DNA from: an uncultured Bacteroidota bacterium | GTDB lineage: Bacteria; Bacteroidota; Rhodothermia; Rhodothermales; UBA10348 | Assembly: GCA_937876355.1 (NCBI GenBank) | Contig: CALFHN010000079.1 | Location: 1-42,585 of the forward strand | DNA: 42,585 nt | Direction: 5' to 3' | Part shown: in pieces, positions 17,596 through 27,149 of the stretch | Layout: each line of letters starts with the position of its first letter | Position numbering within the stretch: position 1 is the stretch's first letter | The notes under the pieces: model-generated | Told to the model about the DNA's origin: nothing | What the model saw: the letters and a program-made list of their open reading frames with translations, nothing else | Database searches by the model: none | Program-made: the position numbers and the translations under genes

Positions 17596-18714
17596 TTAAT
17601 GAATAATGGAGAACAAGCGCGCGAATCTTGGAAGCATTGAGTCTGCGTCCCACGAAAAATAGACCATAATCGCTTTCCCGACGACGTGATCCATGGGTAC
17701 AAATCCCCAGAAACGACTATCCTCTGAATTGTCTCTATTGTCTCCCATGACGAAGAAGTAATCCTGCTCAAACGTATATGAAGTTGCAGGAAGCCCATCA
17801 ATCATAAAGGAACCGTCTGAAGAAGCCGACCCTGTGTGGCCCTCATAGCGAGAGATGACCGTATAGTATTCCTCCCAGCTTTTTGGCGTCAAATCAACCG
17901 TTACACCCTGCTTAGGAATAGTCAATTGGCCGTAATTATCAGGAGTCCAGCCGCGCCCAGGAGGATACATTTCAGCATCATAAATAGAATTGGATGGTGC
18001 CACGGCTGCTTCTACCTTGGCAACCCATGGCCATGTGGCGATGATTTCGGCAGCCTGAGGAGTGGCGACCAACTGGACTACGCTCTGATCTTGGCCAGGA
18101 ATAAAGTCTTTTATCCCCAATTCTTCCAAAGCAGAACGATTGAGCTGAACCCTGGGATCGGTCTTATAGACCAACCAGTATTGCTGCATCGTGTCCATTA
18201 AAGACTGAGCTTCCCCATCGACCATTACTGTCTTATTAACTACGGAAACGGTTTCACCGGGTAAACCAACAACTCGTTTGATGTAATGCATTTTGCGTTC
18301 GATGATGTCGACGTCATCTTCAGGCCAATTGAAGACGATAGCATCTCCCCTCTTTACACCTGAAAAGCCCGGAATACGACCAAATGGGAAAGAAAGCCCT
18401 TTTAGATATATGGACGTGAATGGAATCCCAAGAGACATTGGAGTACGCGTTCCGTAATGCAATTTGGAGACAAACAGGTAATCTCCTACCAACAGGCTTT
18501 TCTCCATTGAAGGCGTAGGGATTCGGAATAGGTCAAAAAAGAGTGTCCGCAAAATGACCATCACTACAACAGCAAAGATCATGGCATCTAGCCATTCTCG
18601 CAGTTTGCCCTTTTTAGGACCAGCATCGTTTTCGGGTCCACCAGTCTTAGCTTTGCGCTCTGTTTTCCTGCGCTCTCTTTCTTCCTTTCGAATATCTGAT
18701 CTTGATTTTGACAC
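17596..18714 (-). CDS. lepB: Signal peptidase I
   Basis: A 372-residue inner-membrane serine protease that removes signal peptides from exported proteins. After a highly charged cytoplasmic tail there is a single membrane helix (about 42-60), then the catalytic Ser69 in PTPSMEKSL, the general base Lys146 in HYIKRVVGLPG, and the GDNRDNSEDSR box (about 324-334). An insert of roughly 150 residues separates the last two boxes; such inserts are usual in Bacteroidota signal peptidases. It lies 13 bp after the secreted unknown gene and is the last gene of the lepA operon. Confidence 0.96.
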   Translation of the reverse strand: MSKSRSDIRKEERERRKTERKAKTGGPENDAGPKKGKLREWLDAMIFAVVVMVILRTLFFDLFRIPTPSMEKSLLVGDYLFVSKLHYGTRTPMSLGIPFTSIYLKGLSFPFGRIPGFSGVKRGDAIVFNWPEDDVDIIERKMHYIKRVVGLPGETVSVVNKTVMVDGEAQSLMDTMQQYWLVYKTDPRVQLNRSALEELGIKDFIPGQDQSVVQLVATPQAAEIIATWPWVAKVEAAVAPSNSIYDAEMYPPGRGWTPDNYGQLTIPKQGVTVDLTPKSWEEYYTVISRYEGHTGSASSDGSFMIDGLPATSYTFEQDYFFVMGDNRDNSEDSRFWGFVPMDHVVGKAIMVYFSWDADSMLPRFARLFSIIH

Positions 18715-18727
18715 TACTACTCCGGTA

Positions 18728-19597
18728 CTATTTATCTGTGTTTCGATCTGAAATCAACGATGGCGATGGCCTGCCCATACTAAGGTTTGGACGCTGAATA
18801 CGCGTATCGAAAAAAGTTGCTCCATCGAAGCCGGTTAGGTACCACGAACGCTGATCAAAGTTGTAATAGTAATCGATGAATCGTTTACGGTCTGGAGTTC
18901 CTATGAGTTGCTCCAAAACGGCCTTTTTTATGTTTTCCAACTTATTTCGGAATTTCATTTCGGCCGCCAACACGATTCCTCTATCCCACGGACCATTGAC
19001 ATCCATTATAATAACAGGAATAGATCCATTTATTATAAACCAATACTCAAACTCTACCACGTCTTCCCGCTTTAAAGAATCAGGATATCCGGACTCTGCC
19101 AAGGTCCTAGTCGGCGACCCATAGTGGTACTGCAGTCGGCCGCGGATATCCGCTGTTTTCATTGTATCGATGGGAGTTCGGGACGAACTGCCCATAAACG
19201 ACCAGTCTACATCTAAGAATAATTGGTCATATGCGACTGCCTCGATTTTAGATATCAGTCGTATGGAGGTCACAGTAAACGTTTCAAGAGGTTCGGGTAA
19301 TGAAGCCAATAATGCTTTCCACCTCAACTCACTTAATTGGGATTCGATAAGAAAAGCTTTGGTGTCAAGTTGCTCAAGAGGCCGATATTCCAGTTTAAAC
19401 TGACCATCACGTGCAAATTCGGTCGCGATTTGGCGAGTTCTTGCATACATGTAGTAGGTCAACAAATCAGACGTAGACTGACGTTGAGCGAAAGCGGACA
19501 TGGGGTAAAGGCAAGGCAAAATGCAGAAGAAAACTATCAGAAAAGGCAGAATTTCTGAACGCAAACAATCAAATATCTGCGATGTCGGTCTCCGCAT
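18728..19597 (-). CDS. Secreted protein of unknown function between lepA and lepB
   Basis: A 289-residue protein not recognised. It has an N-terminal signal peptide (hydrophobic core about 15-30, likely cleavage after AFA-Q), then an alpha/beta-looking domain rich in aromatic residues, including GRLQYHYGSPTRTL and EFEYWFIINGSIPVIIMD. No membrane anchor, lipobox or catalytic motif was seen. Its ATG overlaps the lepA stop codon (TAATG), so translation is probably coupled, and lepB follows after 13 bp. The setting suggests an envelope function, but nothing in the sequence assigns one. Confidence 0.82.
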   Translation of the reverse strand: MRRPTSQIFDCLRSEILPFLIVFFCILPCLYPMSAFAQRQSTSDLLTYYMYARTRQIATEFARDGQFKLEYRPLEQLDTKAFLIESQLSELRWKALLASLPEPLETFTVTSIRLISKIEAVAYDQLFLDVDWSFMGSSSRTPIDTMKTADIRGRLQYHYGSPTRTLAESGYPDSLKREDVVEFEYWFIINGSIPVIIMDVNGPWDRGIVLAAEMKFRNKLENIKKAVLEQLIGTPDRKRFIDYYYNFDQRSWYLTGFDGATFFDTRIQRPNLSMGRPSPSLISDRNTDK

Positions 19598-21402
19598 TAG
19601 TCTTCCATTGATAAAACAGCCAGAAAAGCTTCCTGAGGAATCTCAACACTTCCAACCTGCTTCATCCGCTTTTTCCCCTTTTTCTGTTTTTCTAGGAGTT
19701 TGCGCTTGCGGGAAATATCTCCGCCATAACATTTGGCCGTCACATCTTTGCGAAGGGCTTTTACCGTTTCCCGAGAGATTATTCGAGTTCCAACTGCTGC
19801 CTGAAGCGCAACATCAAACATTTGTCTTGGGATCAATTCTCGAAGTTTTTTAACAAGCTTCCTTCCCATGTCGTACGCCTTGTCTCTGTGAACAATGGTA
19901 GACAAAGCGTCAACAGGATCCGAATTGATCATGACATCTAATTTGACCAAATGACTCACACGATAATCCAAGTAATCGTAATCCAAGGAAGCATATCCGC
20001 GACTGATACTTTTTAGGCGGTCGTAAAAATCGAATACAATTTCTGCAAGGGGTAAATGGTAAACTAAACTGACCCTTTCTGTGTCCAAATATTGTGTGTT
20101 TATATAGGTTCCACGACGATCTTGACACAATTGCATCAAATTCCCAATGTATTCAGTTGGCGTAATAATTTCGGCCTTGACATAGGGCTCATGGATCTCA
20201 CTTATTTTTCCAATTGCTGGTAGATTAGCGGGGTTTTCAACCGTAACCCACGAGTCGTCATTACAATGAACATTGTATTTCACGTTTGGAACGGTCGTGA
20301 TAATATCAAGTCCAAACTCGCGATCTAGGCGTTCCTGAACAATTTCCATGTGCAGAAGGCCTAAAAATCCTACTCGAAAGCCGAAACCGAGCGCTGCAGA
20401 CGTCTCGGGCTCAAACGTGAGAGCCGCATCATTGAGTTTTAATTTGTCTAGAGAACTTCGAAGGTCTTCGAATTCTTCTGAATTGGTTGGGTAAACTCCA
20501 GAAAACACCATTGGCTTTGATTCCCTAAAGCCCTCAATGGCTTTCGGTGTAGGATTCCCCTGTGACGTAATGGTGTCTCCAACCTGTGTATCCTTTACAT
20601 CTTTAATAGAGCCGATGATGTATCCTACTTCTCCGGCGTAAAGAGTGTCTACAGGCTCCATGCTGAGGCGTAAATGGCCTACTTCTTCCGCATCGCATTT
20701 TTTTGCAGTCGCCATGAACAAAATGCCATCCCCTTTCCGAAGTGTGCCTTCAAAAACTCGGGCATACACAATAGATCCGCGATAGGAATTGAATATGGAA
20801 TCAAAAATCAAAGCTTTTAACGGAGCGTTCCGATCACCTCCTGGTGCAGGAATGCGGCGAATAATGGTCTCCAGCAGGTCAGCAACACCCAATCCTGTTT
20901 TTGCGCTAATTCGACCTATTTCATCCGCTGGTTCACCAATAAGATTCTCAATCGTTTGTGCTACTTGTTCCGCATTTGCCCCTGGTAGATCAACTTTGTT
21001 AAGGACAGGAATAATTTCCAAATTCAGCTCCATCGCCAAAAGCAAGTTGGAAATAGTCTGAGCTTCAATGCCTTGCGCGGCATCTACGACAAGTATTGCA
21101 CCCTCGCACGCTTCTAATGCACGGGACACTTCGTACGTGAAATCGACATGGCCGGGAGTATCAATTAGGTTCAATACATACGTCTCGCCATCGTTGGCCA
21201 GGTAATTCATGCGAATTGCGTGGCTTTTAATCGTAATTCCGCGCTCTCTTTCGAGATCCATAGAGTCCAGAACCTGTGCTTGCAACTCGCGCTTGCTTAG
21301 CGTCCCGGTTAATTCAAGTAGCCGATCCGCAAGCGTACTTTTACCGTGATCAATATGTGCGATAATGCAGAAATTTCTAATTCTGCTTTGTTCTATGGGC
21401 AT
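19597..21402 (-). CDS. lepA: Elongation factor 4
   Basis: A 601-residue translational GTPase, normal in length. The G1 loop AHIDHGKST (15-23), the DTPGHVDF G3 box, NKVDLPGA G4 box and the LepA-specific C-terminal domain ending in [17 protein letters not shown] are all visible. EF4 acts on the ribosome and is thought to help stalled or mistranslocated complexes. It is the first gene of a unit with a secreted protein and lepB, paralleling the E. coli lepA-lepB operon. Its stop overlaps the next start by one base. Confidence 0.97.
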   Translation of the reverse strand: MPIEQSRIRNFCIIAHIDHGKSTLADRLLELTGTLSKRELQAQVLDSMDLERERGITIKSHAIRMNYLANDGETYVLNLIDTPGHVDFTYEVSRALEACEGAILVVDAAQGIEAQTISNLLLAMELNLEIIPVLNKVDLPGANAEQVAQTIENLIGEPADEIGRISAKTGLGVADLLETIIRRIPAPGGDRNAPLKALIFDSIFNSYRGSIVYARVFEGTLRKGDGILFMATAKKCDAEEVGHLRLSMEPVDTLYAGEVGYIIGSIKDVKDTQVGDTITSQGNPTPKAIEGFRESKPMVFSGVYPTNSEEFEDLRSSLDKLKLNDAALTFEPETSAALGFGFRVGFLGLLHMEIVQERLDREFGLDIITTVPNVKYNVHCNDDSWVTVENPANLPAIGKISEIHEPYVKAEIITPTEYIGNLMQLCQDRRGTYINTQYLDTERVSLVYHLPLAEIVFDFYDRLKSISRGYASLDYDYLDYRVSHLVKLDVMINSDPVDALSTIVHRDKAYDMGRKLVKKLRELIPRQMFDVALQAAVGTRIISRETVKALRKDVTAKCYGGDISRKRKLLEKQKKGKKRMKQVGSVEIPQEAFLAVLSMED

Positions 21403-21781
21403 GCAATATGGGGAATTACGAATCGGAAATGCGTGAGCGTGTAATCCAATCTCAGACGCCCGGTTCCGGAAGGAGGAAATGTTCGAGTGAAATTGGAAAT
21501 CGGTTTAACTTCGAATGCTATCTTTGGTTTATCGAGAACTCTGAATCTGGTTAAAAGTAAGAGCACCTAAAGCGATACTTTAGGTGACTTGACCTAAAAA
21601 TGGTGACTATTTTTTTGCATTTTTACGTCGCTTTCGCTCATGTTTTCCTTTAAGCGACCCCGCAAGTCCTTGACTCCCATTATGTTACAGACATTTGATA
21701 AAGTTTTTTATGAGTAATAGCCGATTTTTGGGTAGTTCGCAGCTTTGCTGTGTATTAACAATCGACTGAAGGTAAGATGCT
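21403..21781. other. Intergenic region between lepA and the ECF sigma gene
   Basis: About 380 bases between divergent genes; both promoters should be here. It holds a perfect 9-bp inverted repeat (listed separately), a run of seven T residues at about 21609-21615, and an A/T-rich stretch before the sigma factor. No RNA gene or convincing ORF is visible. Confidence 0.5.
21564..21586. promoter_or_regulatory. Perfect inverted repeat, CACCTAAAG-CGATA-CTTTAGGTG
   Basis: Two 9-base arms with a 5-base centre, in the divergent intergenic region, about 160 bases upstream of lepA and 195 bases upstream of the sigma gene. A T-run lies about 22 bases beyond, too distant for a simple intrinsic terminator. 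A protein-binding operator or an RNA hairpin are both possible; the role is unknown. Confidence 0.55.
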
Positions 21782-22342
21782 ATGCGTTCCGTAACGGACG
21801 AACAGTTTCGTGCTTGGAGTCACGGTCTTCAACTTTCTGATGGTAATTCCTATTCAGAGCTGTTTGATGCCACGTATGATGCTCTTCATCGATATGCGAT
21901 GTTCATCACTCGTGATACAGATGCCTCTTCGGACATTCTCCAAGACGTTTATTTGAAGCTGTGGCGCGTTCGCACAACGATCGATCCAGAGCGTTCGCTT
22001 AAAGCGCTGATGTACCAAATGGTGCGGAATTATGCCCTCAATCATGAAAGACAGAAGAAGCGACATGCAGCAGAATCGATTGACGCAGATAGCCCTTCCG
22101 TTGGCTTTGACAATATGGACGACGAACGGTTGGATGCCGACAGACTGCAGAGAAATTTAAATCTGTGGATTGAAGACATGCCAGATCGAAGACGCGAGGC
22201 CTTTATGTTGAGTCGATATGAAAAACTCTCACATGAAGAAATTTCGATTCTTATGGATCTGGCCCCCAAAACGGTTAACAACCACATCGTTCTAGCTCTC
22301 CAATACCTTCGAAAGAAGTTGGATAGCTTCCAAAGCGAATAA
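21782..22342 (+). CDS. ECF sigma factor (RNA polymerase sigma-70 family, FecI-like)
   Basis: A 186-residue sigma factor of the extracytoplasmic-function type. Region 2 spans about 25-90, with the DILQDVYLKLWR segment, and region 4 covers about 125-180 with a helix-turn-helix (SHEEISILMDLAPKTVNNHI). An AAGG ribosome-binding sequence lies 10 bases before the ATG. The FecR-like gene follows 26 bp downstream, so this pair fits the sigma/anti-sigma arrangement common in Bacteroidota. It should direct transcription of the receptor gene downstream; that target is inferred from position. Confidence 0.92.
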   Translation: MRSVTDEQFRAWSHGLQLSDGNSYSELFDATYDALHRYAMFITRDTDASSDILQDVYLKLWRVRTTIDPERSLKALMYQMVRNYALNHERQKKRHAAESIDADSPSVGFDNMDDERLDADRLQRNLNLWIEDMPDRRREAFMLSRYEKLSHEEISILMDLAPKTVNNHIVLALQYLRKKLDSFQSE

Positions 22343-22368
22343 ACTTTAACAGATAGAGACTTGATCAC

Positions 22369-23331
22369 GTGAGCCACAATCGCTCTACATACGACATGCC
22401 CGAAGGGATCCTCGCAGATCTTGAAGGAGTCTCGCAATCCGATCGGACAGATCTGATTGCGGTTTGGTCTATGATATCCGATGAGCCGGCTATTCTACTT
22501 GAAAATGGCAAAGACCGCGTTCGAAACACGGTTATGGAAAACGTTCTGAATAGTCGCCCATCTAGATTAGGTTCAGTTCGCCCTCCTCGTCAGCCTGTTG
22601 CTCGAATATTTGCAATGAAATTGCGAATGACGGTTCTCGCAGCAGCCATTGTTGTTGGCCTATCATTCTCGTTGTCACCTCCAAGTCAAAAGTATCGCGC
22701 TTCGGTCGGCTCAGTAAGTCCTACTCTAGTTTCTTTGGCCGACGGCAGCACCGTTTCATTATCTCCAGGAAGTAGACTCAGCGTGCCTAATTCTTTTGGG
22801 AAACAAAATCGCAGAGTTATTCTGAACGGACAAGGATTTTTGGAAGTCACTCCAAGCGCAGTTCCATTTGAGGTTGTAACGTTCGATGCAGTTACTCAAG
22901 TCCTTGGAACCAGTTTTTCTGTAAAAGCTTGGCCGGGAGCGAGCGAAGCTTCCACTCAAGTTGTTGTAAAAACTGGCAGAGTATCTGTTTCTGGCCATTT
23001 GACTAAAGTTCTTGTCAATCCAGGTGAAATGACAACGATCAGCCTTAGTGAAGGCACTCCTTCTACTCCAGCCGAAACAGACCTTTCTTCAAACTTGTTT
23101 TGGACCGGTGGTGGATTTTATTTTGACCAAGAATTGGTCGACAACGTAATTAAGGAAGTTGAACGTAGATTTGATGTACGGATTAACGCTCCCACTTCTA
23201 TCAAACTTCGTAGATTTTCTTATGCAAAAATAGCTGCAGCAGATGCCGGCGAGGTTATCGGAGATTTAGCTGCAACTATTGGAGTTCGTTATCGCCCGAC
23301 AGCAAATGGTTTTGAGCTGTATCTCCAATAG
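22369..23331 (+). CDS. FecR-like anti-sigma factor
   Basis: A 320-residue inner-membrane protein. A short cytoplasmic region (1-85) precedes one membrane helix (about 86-103). The periplasmic FecR domain starts near residue 110 and includes LADGSTVSLSPGSRL, VILNGQGFLEV and QVLGTSFSVKA. The end (about 245-320) has the STN-like DUF4974 pattern of Bacteroidota members. It should hold the sigma factor inactive until the receptor signals. The start is GTG at 22369; Met10 is a possible alternative start. Confidence 0.9.
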   Translation: MSHNRSTYDMPEGILADLEGVSQSDRTDLIAVWSMISDEPAILLENGKDRVRNTVMENVLNSRPSRLGSVRPPRQPVARIFAMKLRMTVLAAAIVVGLSFSLSPPSQKYRASVGSVSPTLVSLADGSTVSLSPGSRLSVPNSFGKQNRRVILNGQGFLEVTPSAVPFEVVTFDAVTQVLGTSFSVKAWPGASEASTQVVVKTGRVSVSGHLTKVLVNPGEMTTISLSEGTPSTPAETDLSSNLFWTGGGFYFDQELVDNVIKEVERRFDVRINAPTSIKLRRFSYAKIAAADAGEVIGDLAATIGVRYRPTANGFELYLQ

Positions 23332-23360
23332 AAGACCTTTCTTATTTGAATCCTGAACTG

Positions 23361-23395
23361 AGCCGATTTTCTCCCAAAGAAATTCGGCTTTTTTT
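23361..23395 (+). terminator. Rho-independent terminator after the anti-sigma gene
   Basis: An 11-bp stem with one mismatch, AGCCGATTTTC (23361-23371) and GAAATTCGGCT (23379-23389), has a 7-base loop and is followed directly by seven T residues (23389-23395). It separates the sigma/anti-sigma pair from the receptor gene. Confidence 0.88.
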
Positions 23396-23577
23396 ATATG
23401 GATCCGGTTCGGGACTCAGTTCGTTAGACAGATTCCGCAACCTTTTCCCGAATCAATTTGTATTATGTGGTTACTCGTTGAAATCCGCTTAATCGATTGC
23501 CAGGACCCATTTAAAGGTAACTTCACTTCAGCATTGGAAGACGATTGGACCGCTTAAAAAGCACCTCCCTTTTGAGG

Positions 23578-26400
23578 ATGCCGAAGAGGCAATCGACCGT
23601 ATCAATTGCGGTCCTTGTACTTTTGTCCTTTTTCGTCGGTGAGTCTAGCGCTCAAATAGATACCGGCGCTCCTTCATATTCTATCGTACTTCGCGGCTTA
23701 CCTCTTGGGGATGCTCTTCAGCAATTTATTACGATTACTTCCGGCGACATTTCAATTTCATGGGATCCACTAGTTGTTGGTAGCAAACGTGTTTTTTGTG
23801 TTATCGAAAACGCATCTGCCCAACAGTTATTAGGTTGCATTCTTAACGGAACAGGCCTGGATTATGTTATTCGTTCTAATGGACTATTTGTAATAGGCAT
23901 TGCTACGGAGGGGCCTCCTCTATTCGGCAATCTAAGGGGGATTATTCTAGATTTTGATACCGAACAACCCGTTCCTAACGCAACTGTTTATTTAGCTGAA
24001 GCAGAACGGGGCGTGGTTGCCAATTATGAGGGTATGTTTATTTTCCCTCGCCTTTTACCTGGCTCATATAACGTACGGGTCCAGCATATTGGATATCGTA
24101 CCGGGCAAGCGCGAGTGAATATCGATGCTGGAGTGGATGCTTCAACTGAGATTATTCTGGAGTCTGAAAGTATTTTAATCACAACTCCGTTGGTCATTGA
24201 TGGTAGAATTCCGTCCTCGTCTCTGCTTCTCGGGGCGCCGTCAGCAACTCAGGAAGAAGTGACTAACAATTTGACGGCTGGTACCACGGGGCTCCTCCAG
24301 ACCCTTGACGCGATGCCTGGTGTACGGGTTAATGACACCACCGCAGATATTCATATACAAGGCGGCGAAGCAGGCGAGCATCAATTCCGACTAGATGGAG
24401 CACCCATTTTTTTACCGCTCAATGTAGCCTCCTTTATCGGACCGTTTAGCCCGTTCGCCCTTGGAAAGATTACTGTTCACAAAGCTGGATTCTCAGCTCG
24501 TTTGGGCTCTCAAATTTCAGGAATAATAGCGGCGGAACACGATCTACGCATACCGCCGGGCTCTGCGTCAAAAAAACAGGGCAGTCAGTTCACTTTTCAG
24601 GTGGATCCGTTGTCTTCCAACGGCCGATATTCTGGTTTTTGGGACTTGTCCTCAGGAAAGCACGTAACCGTTTTGGGGTCTGCCCGGCTTGGGACGTGGA
24701 GCTTGATGGCTCCGCCCGCCCTGTCTCGACTAATGGATGAATGGAATACGGTAGATACGTTTTTGCTATCGGCCTTTGCTGAGCAAAACACTCCATTTGC
24801 AAATCTTCCGAGCACAGGAAATCCAGCGATTCAATTTTCAGACGTTCATGCGGCGTCAAAAGTACGTTTTGGCGCTTTAAAAACGTGGAATACATCCGCG
24901 TATTGGGGCCGAAGTAGCCTTGGAAATAGCCTAGCGAATATCGATCTATTAGACGATCCTTCCAGTATCGCAAGCCAACTGAGAGGCTTCAAAGATTTGT
25001 ATACGTGGCAAACAGGTATGGCTCAAACTCGGCTTGATATCGTCCAATCTGCGCATGCTTTGAGTTCAATAGGCTTTAAAAGTAGTTTTTATAATCTTTC
25101 CCACGATTTTGAGGTCCCAGATCAGCTTTCGGGCGAAATAGCGGAAGATGACGGGAATCAGGTCTATGAATTAACCCTCGACGGTTCGATGGACTATTTT
25201 ACAGATTCAGGTCGGGAATTTGAAATGGGAGTTGAGGCAACCGTGACTGGGAGCAAATTCACCGTTGCAGGTACCCAACAGTTTCCACTTGTTCATGAAT
25301 CGACTGGATGGCGGATTGCAACGTACGCTGAGAATAAAATCCACCTCGGTCAGAACACCGTTTTAGAGGCTGGCCTTCGAACAACTTGGCTTGCTGCAAG
25401 ACAAAACCTGTATGCGGAGCCTAGGCTGGCGGCTAGGATGGACTGGTTAAAGACGCCCGTTGGTAATGTTTCCTTATTTATGGCCACCGGATTATATCGG
25501 CAGTTTGTATCACAATATGATATTAGCAGTAGAAGCCCGCGTACGTTTGTTTCTTCAACACGATTTTGGATGGGGAATGATGCGACCGTAAAACCACCTA
25601 AGGCAGCTCACTTTACAGCAGAAGTTTTAATTGCGCCCACGGATAAATGGACTCTTTCAGCTGAATCTTTTTATAAACACCAATACCACATTCTTTCGGT
25701 TGATTATTCAGCCAGCGATCCCTTAAATAAGGCCTCTTTGGATCAGAGCGAATTCCTGAAATCATCGAACGGATACTCTTACGGGTTTTCGAGCTCCATT
25801 CAAAGGCTGCTGAATCCAGGAAGTGTAAAAATCCGCTTAGATCACACCGTTTCGCGAAGACAAATACACGATTTATATGGCAATCAAAGCCTTAGTGTAC
25901 CGTGGAGTGAACCGTTTCGATTGGAATTTTCAACCGATGTAGTGCCGGCCCGAGGAGTGGTTCTGCTTATGCGTTGGCGGGGTTCATGGGGACGAACGTG
26001 GGGCTTCAGAAAGGCCTATTACGACTTTTTAAGCGCACATTTAAATAACGTGGATTCTTTGTTAGAAGAGTTACGCGACAATGGAGTATCGACCGATGCT
26101 ATAAATCGCATTAAGCGCCAGATTACTAATTATGACTTGACGTCTCCAGACTCCCATACTCTGTCTCCAATTTATCAGCTTGATTTAAGCGGATCGTATT
26201 CTATGCGGATTGGCAAATATGCGCTTCAGCTCCGAGCCGATATCATAAACGTCTTAAATCGTGACAATGTCGCGGAGTGGCGGTTTGAACTCGACGAAGA
26301 AACGTATTTTGGAAGTGGTACGACCACAGGTCTTTTAGATCGCTCTGATAGGCACCTACTGCCCCGTGTTCTAAGCGTTGCTGCTCGGCTTACCTGGTAG
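23578..26400 (+). CDS. STN-domain TonB-dependent outer-membrane receptor
   Basis: About 940 residues from the ATG at 23578, chosen because it gives a clean signal peptide ending SSA-Q near residue 26; an in-frame TTG at 23545 would add 11 residues. Domains in order: STN (about 33-110), a carboxypeptidase-regulatory-like beta domain (about 117-200, with the GSYNVRVQHIGY ending), a TonB plug (about 210-330, with IQGGEAGEHQFRLDGAPI), and a beta-barrel ending in an aromatic residue (ARLTW). It imports a large substrate across the outer membrane with energy from TonB, and the STN domain should signal to the FecR-like protein. The substrate is not predictable. Its tail overlaps the convergent lspA by 30 bp. 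Confidence 0.93.
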   Translation: MPKRQSTVSIAVLVLLSFFVGESSAQIDTGAPSYSIVLRGLPLGDALQQFITITSGDISISWDPLVVGSKRVFCVIENASAQQLLGCILNGTGLDYVIRSNGLFVIGIATEGPPLFGNLRGIILDFDTEQPVPNATVYLAEAERGVVANYEGMFIFPRLLPGSYNVRVQHIGYRTGQARVNIDAGVDASTEIILESESILITTPLVIDGRIPSSSLLLGAPSATQEEVTNNLTAGTTGLLQTLDAMPGVRVNDTTADIHIQGGEAGEHQFRLDGAPIFLPLNVASFIGPFSPFALGKITVHKAGFSARLGSQISGIIAAEHDLRIPPGSASKKQGSQFTFQVDPLSSNGRYSGFWDLSSGKHVTVLGSARLGTWSLMAPPALSRLMDEWNTVDTFLLSAFAEQNTPFANLPSTGNPAIQFSDVHAASKVRFGALKTWNTSAYWGRSSLGNSLANIDLLDDPSSIASQLRGFKDLYTWQTGMAQTRLDIVQSAHALSSIGFKSSFYNLSHDFEVPDQLSGEIAEDDGNQVYELTLDGSMDYFTDSGREFEMGVEATVTGSKFTVAGTQQFPLVHESTGWRIATYAENKIHLGQNTVLEAGLRTTWLAARQNLYAEPRLAARMDWLKTPVGNVSLFMATGLYRQFVSQYDISSRSPRTFVSSTRFWMGNDATVKPPKAAHFTAEVLIAPTDKWTLSAESFYKHQYHILSVDYSASDPLNKASLDQSEFLKSSNGYSYGFSSSIQRLLNPGSVKIRLDHTVSRRQIHDLYGNQSLSVPWSEPFRLEFSTDVVPARGVVLLMRWRGSWGRTWGFRKAYYDFLSAHLNNVDSLLEELRDNGVSTDAINRIKRQITNYDLTSPDSHTLSPIYQLDLSGSYSMRIGKYALQLRADIINVLNRDNVAEWRFELDEETYFGSGTTTGLLDRSDRHLLPRVLSVAARLTW

Positions 26401-27084
26401 ATCAGTTTCAAGCTGAGTGGCAGGCTGGATACTCAATCCATCTTCACTGACGGGCAATTCAGAGTTGATAACTACAGTTTCCTCCTCTGGTGAAGGAACA
26501 AGTGCAGGAGCCGTTTCGCTTTCCGAATGAATGGTTTGCTCATGGAATTTCTTTTGAAATACGATGATCCCAACCACACCTAGAACGATAGACATATCGG
26601 CGACATTCCAAATTGGAAAAAGCGCCATATAATGCCCCCCAATAAATGGGATTCCGTCGGGAACGTAGCCTCTCCACACATTGACATGGATAAAATCGAC
26701 CACTTTCCCTAAAAAATAGGGTTCCCCATAAAGAAGTTTACCGTAGAACACTCGGTCGATAATGTTGCCGAGAGCGCCACCCAAAACAAAGCTCAAACTA
26801 ACCCTATATGGGGCATAGACCGAACCAATTTTGAATAGGTATAGGACGATTAAAAACGTTGCCAGGATACTGAAAATAGTAATCATGGCAGGCGGGCCAA
26901 ATTGAAGTCCAAACGCCATTCCCGGGTTTTCGGTAAACGTAAACTTTAGCCAATCACCCAAAAGCGGAATGGATTGACCGAGGGTCATGGACTTCAGCAC
27001 AATGACCTTGGAAATCTGGTCAACGATAATGACAGCCAAAACAATTGCGGCTGATCTGGATATCCAATTTTTGGGTTTTTCCAT
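26371..27084 (-). CDS. lspA: Lipoprotein signal peptidase (signal peptidase II)
   Basis: A 237-residue inner-membrane aspartyl protease that cleaves lipoprotein signal peptides. Four hydrophobic helices and the catalytic aspartates Asp110 (GNIIDRV) and Asp163 (WNVADMS) are present, as are VDQISK (21-26) and FTENPGMAFG. After the last helix it carries an unusual acidic, Pro/Ser/Glu-rich tail of about 57 residues; typical enzymes end soon after the last helix. The last 30 bases overlap the convergent receptor gene. It follows the dksA-like gene by 65 bp. Confidence 0.95.
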   Translation of the reverse strand: MEKPKNWISRSAAIVLAVIIVDQISKVIVLKSMTLGQSIPLLGDWLKFTFTENPGMAFGLQFGPPAMITIFSILATFLIVLYLFKIGSVYAPYRVSLSFVLGGALGNIIDRVFYGKLLYGEPYFLGKVVDFIHVNVWRGYVPDGIPFIGGHYMALFPIWNVADMSIVLGVVGIIVFQKKFHEQTIHSESETAPALVPSPEEETVVINSELPVSEDGLSIQPATQLETDLPGKPSSNA

Positions 27085-27149
27085 GACTTAAAGCATTCTC
27101 GTGTTTGCTTCGAGACCGCCCTCAGCGCTTCGAATCACGTACAAAGATG

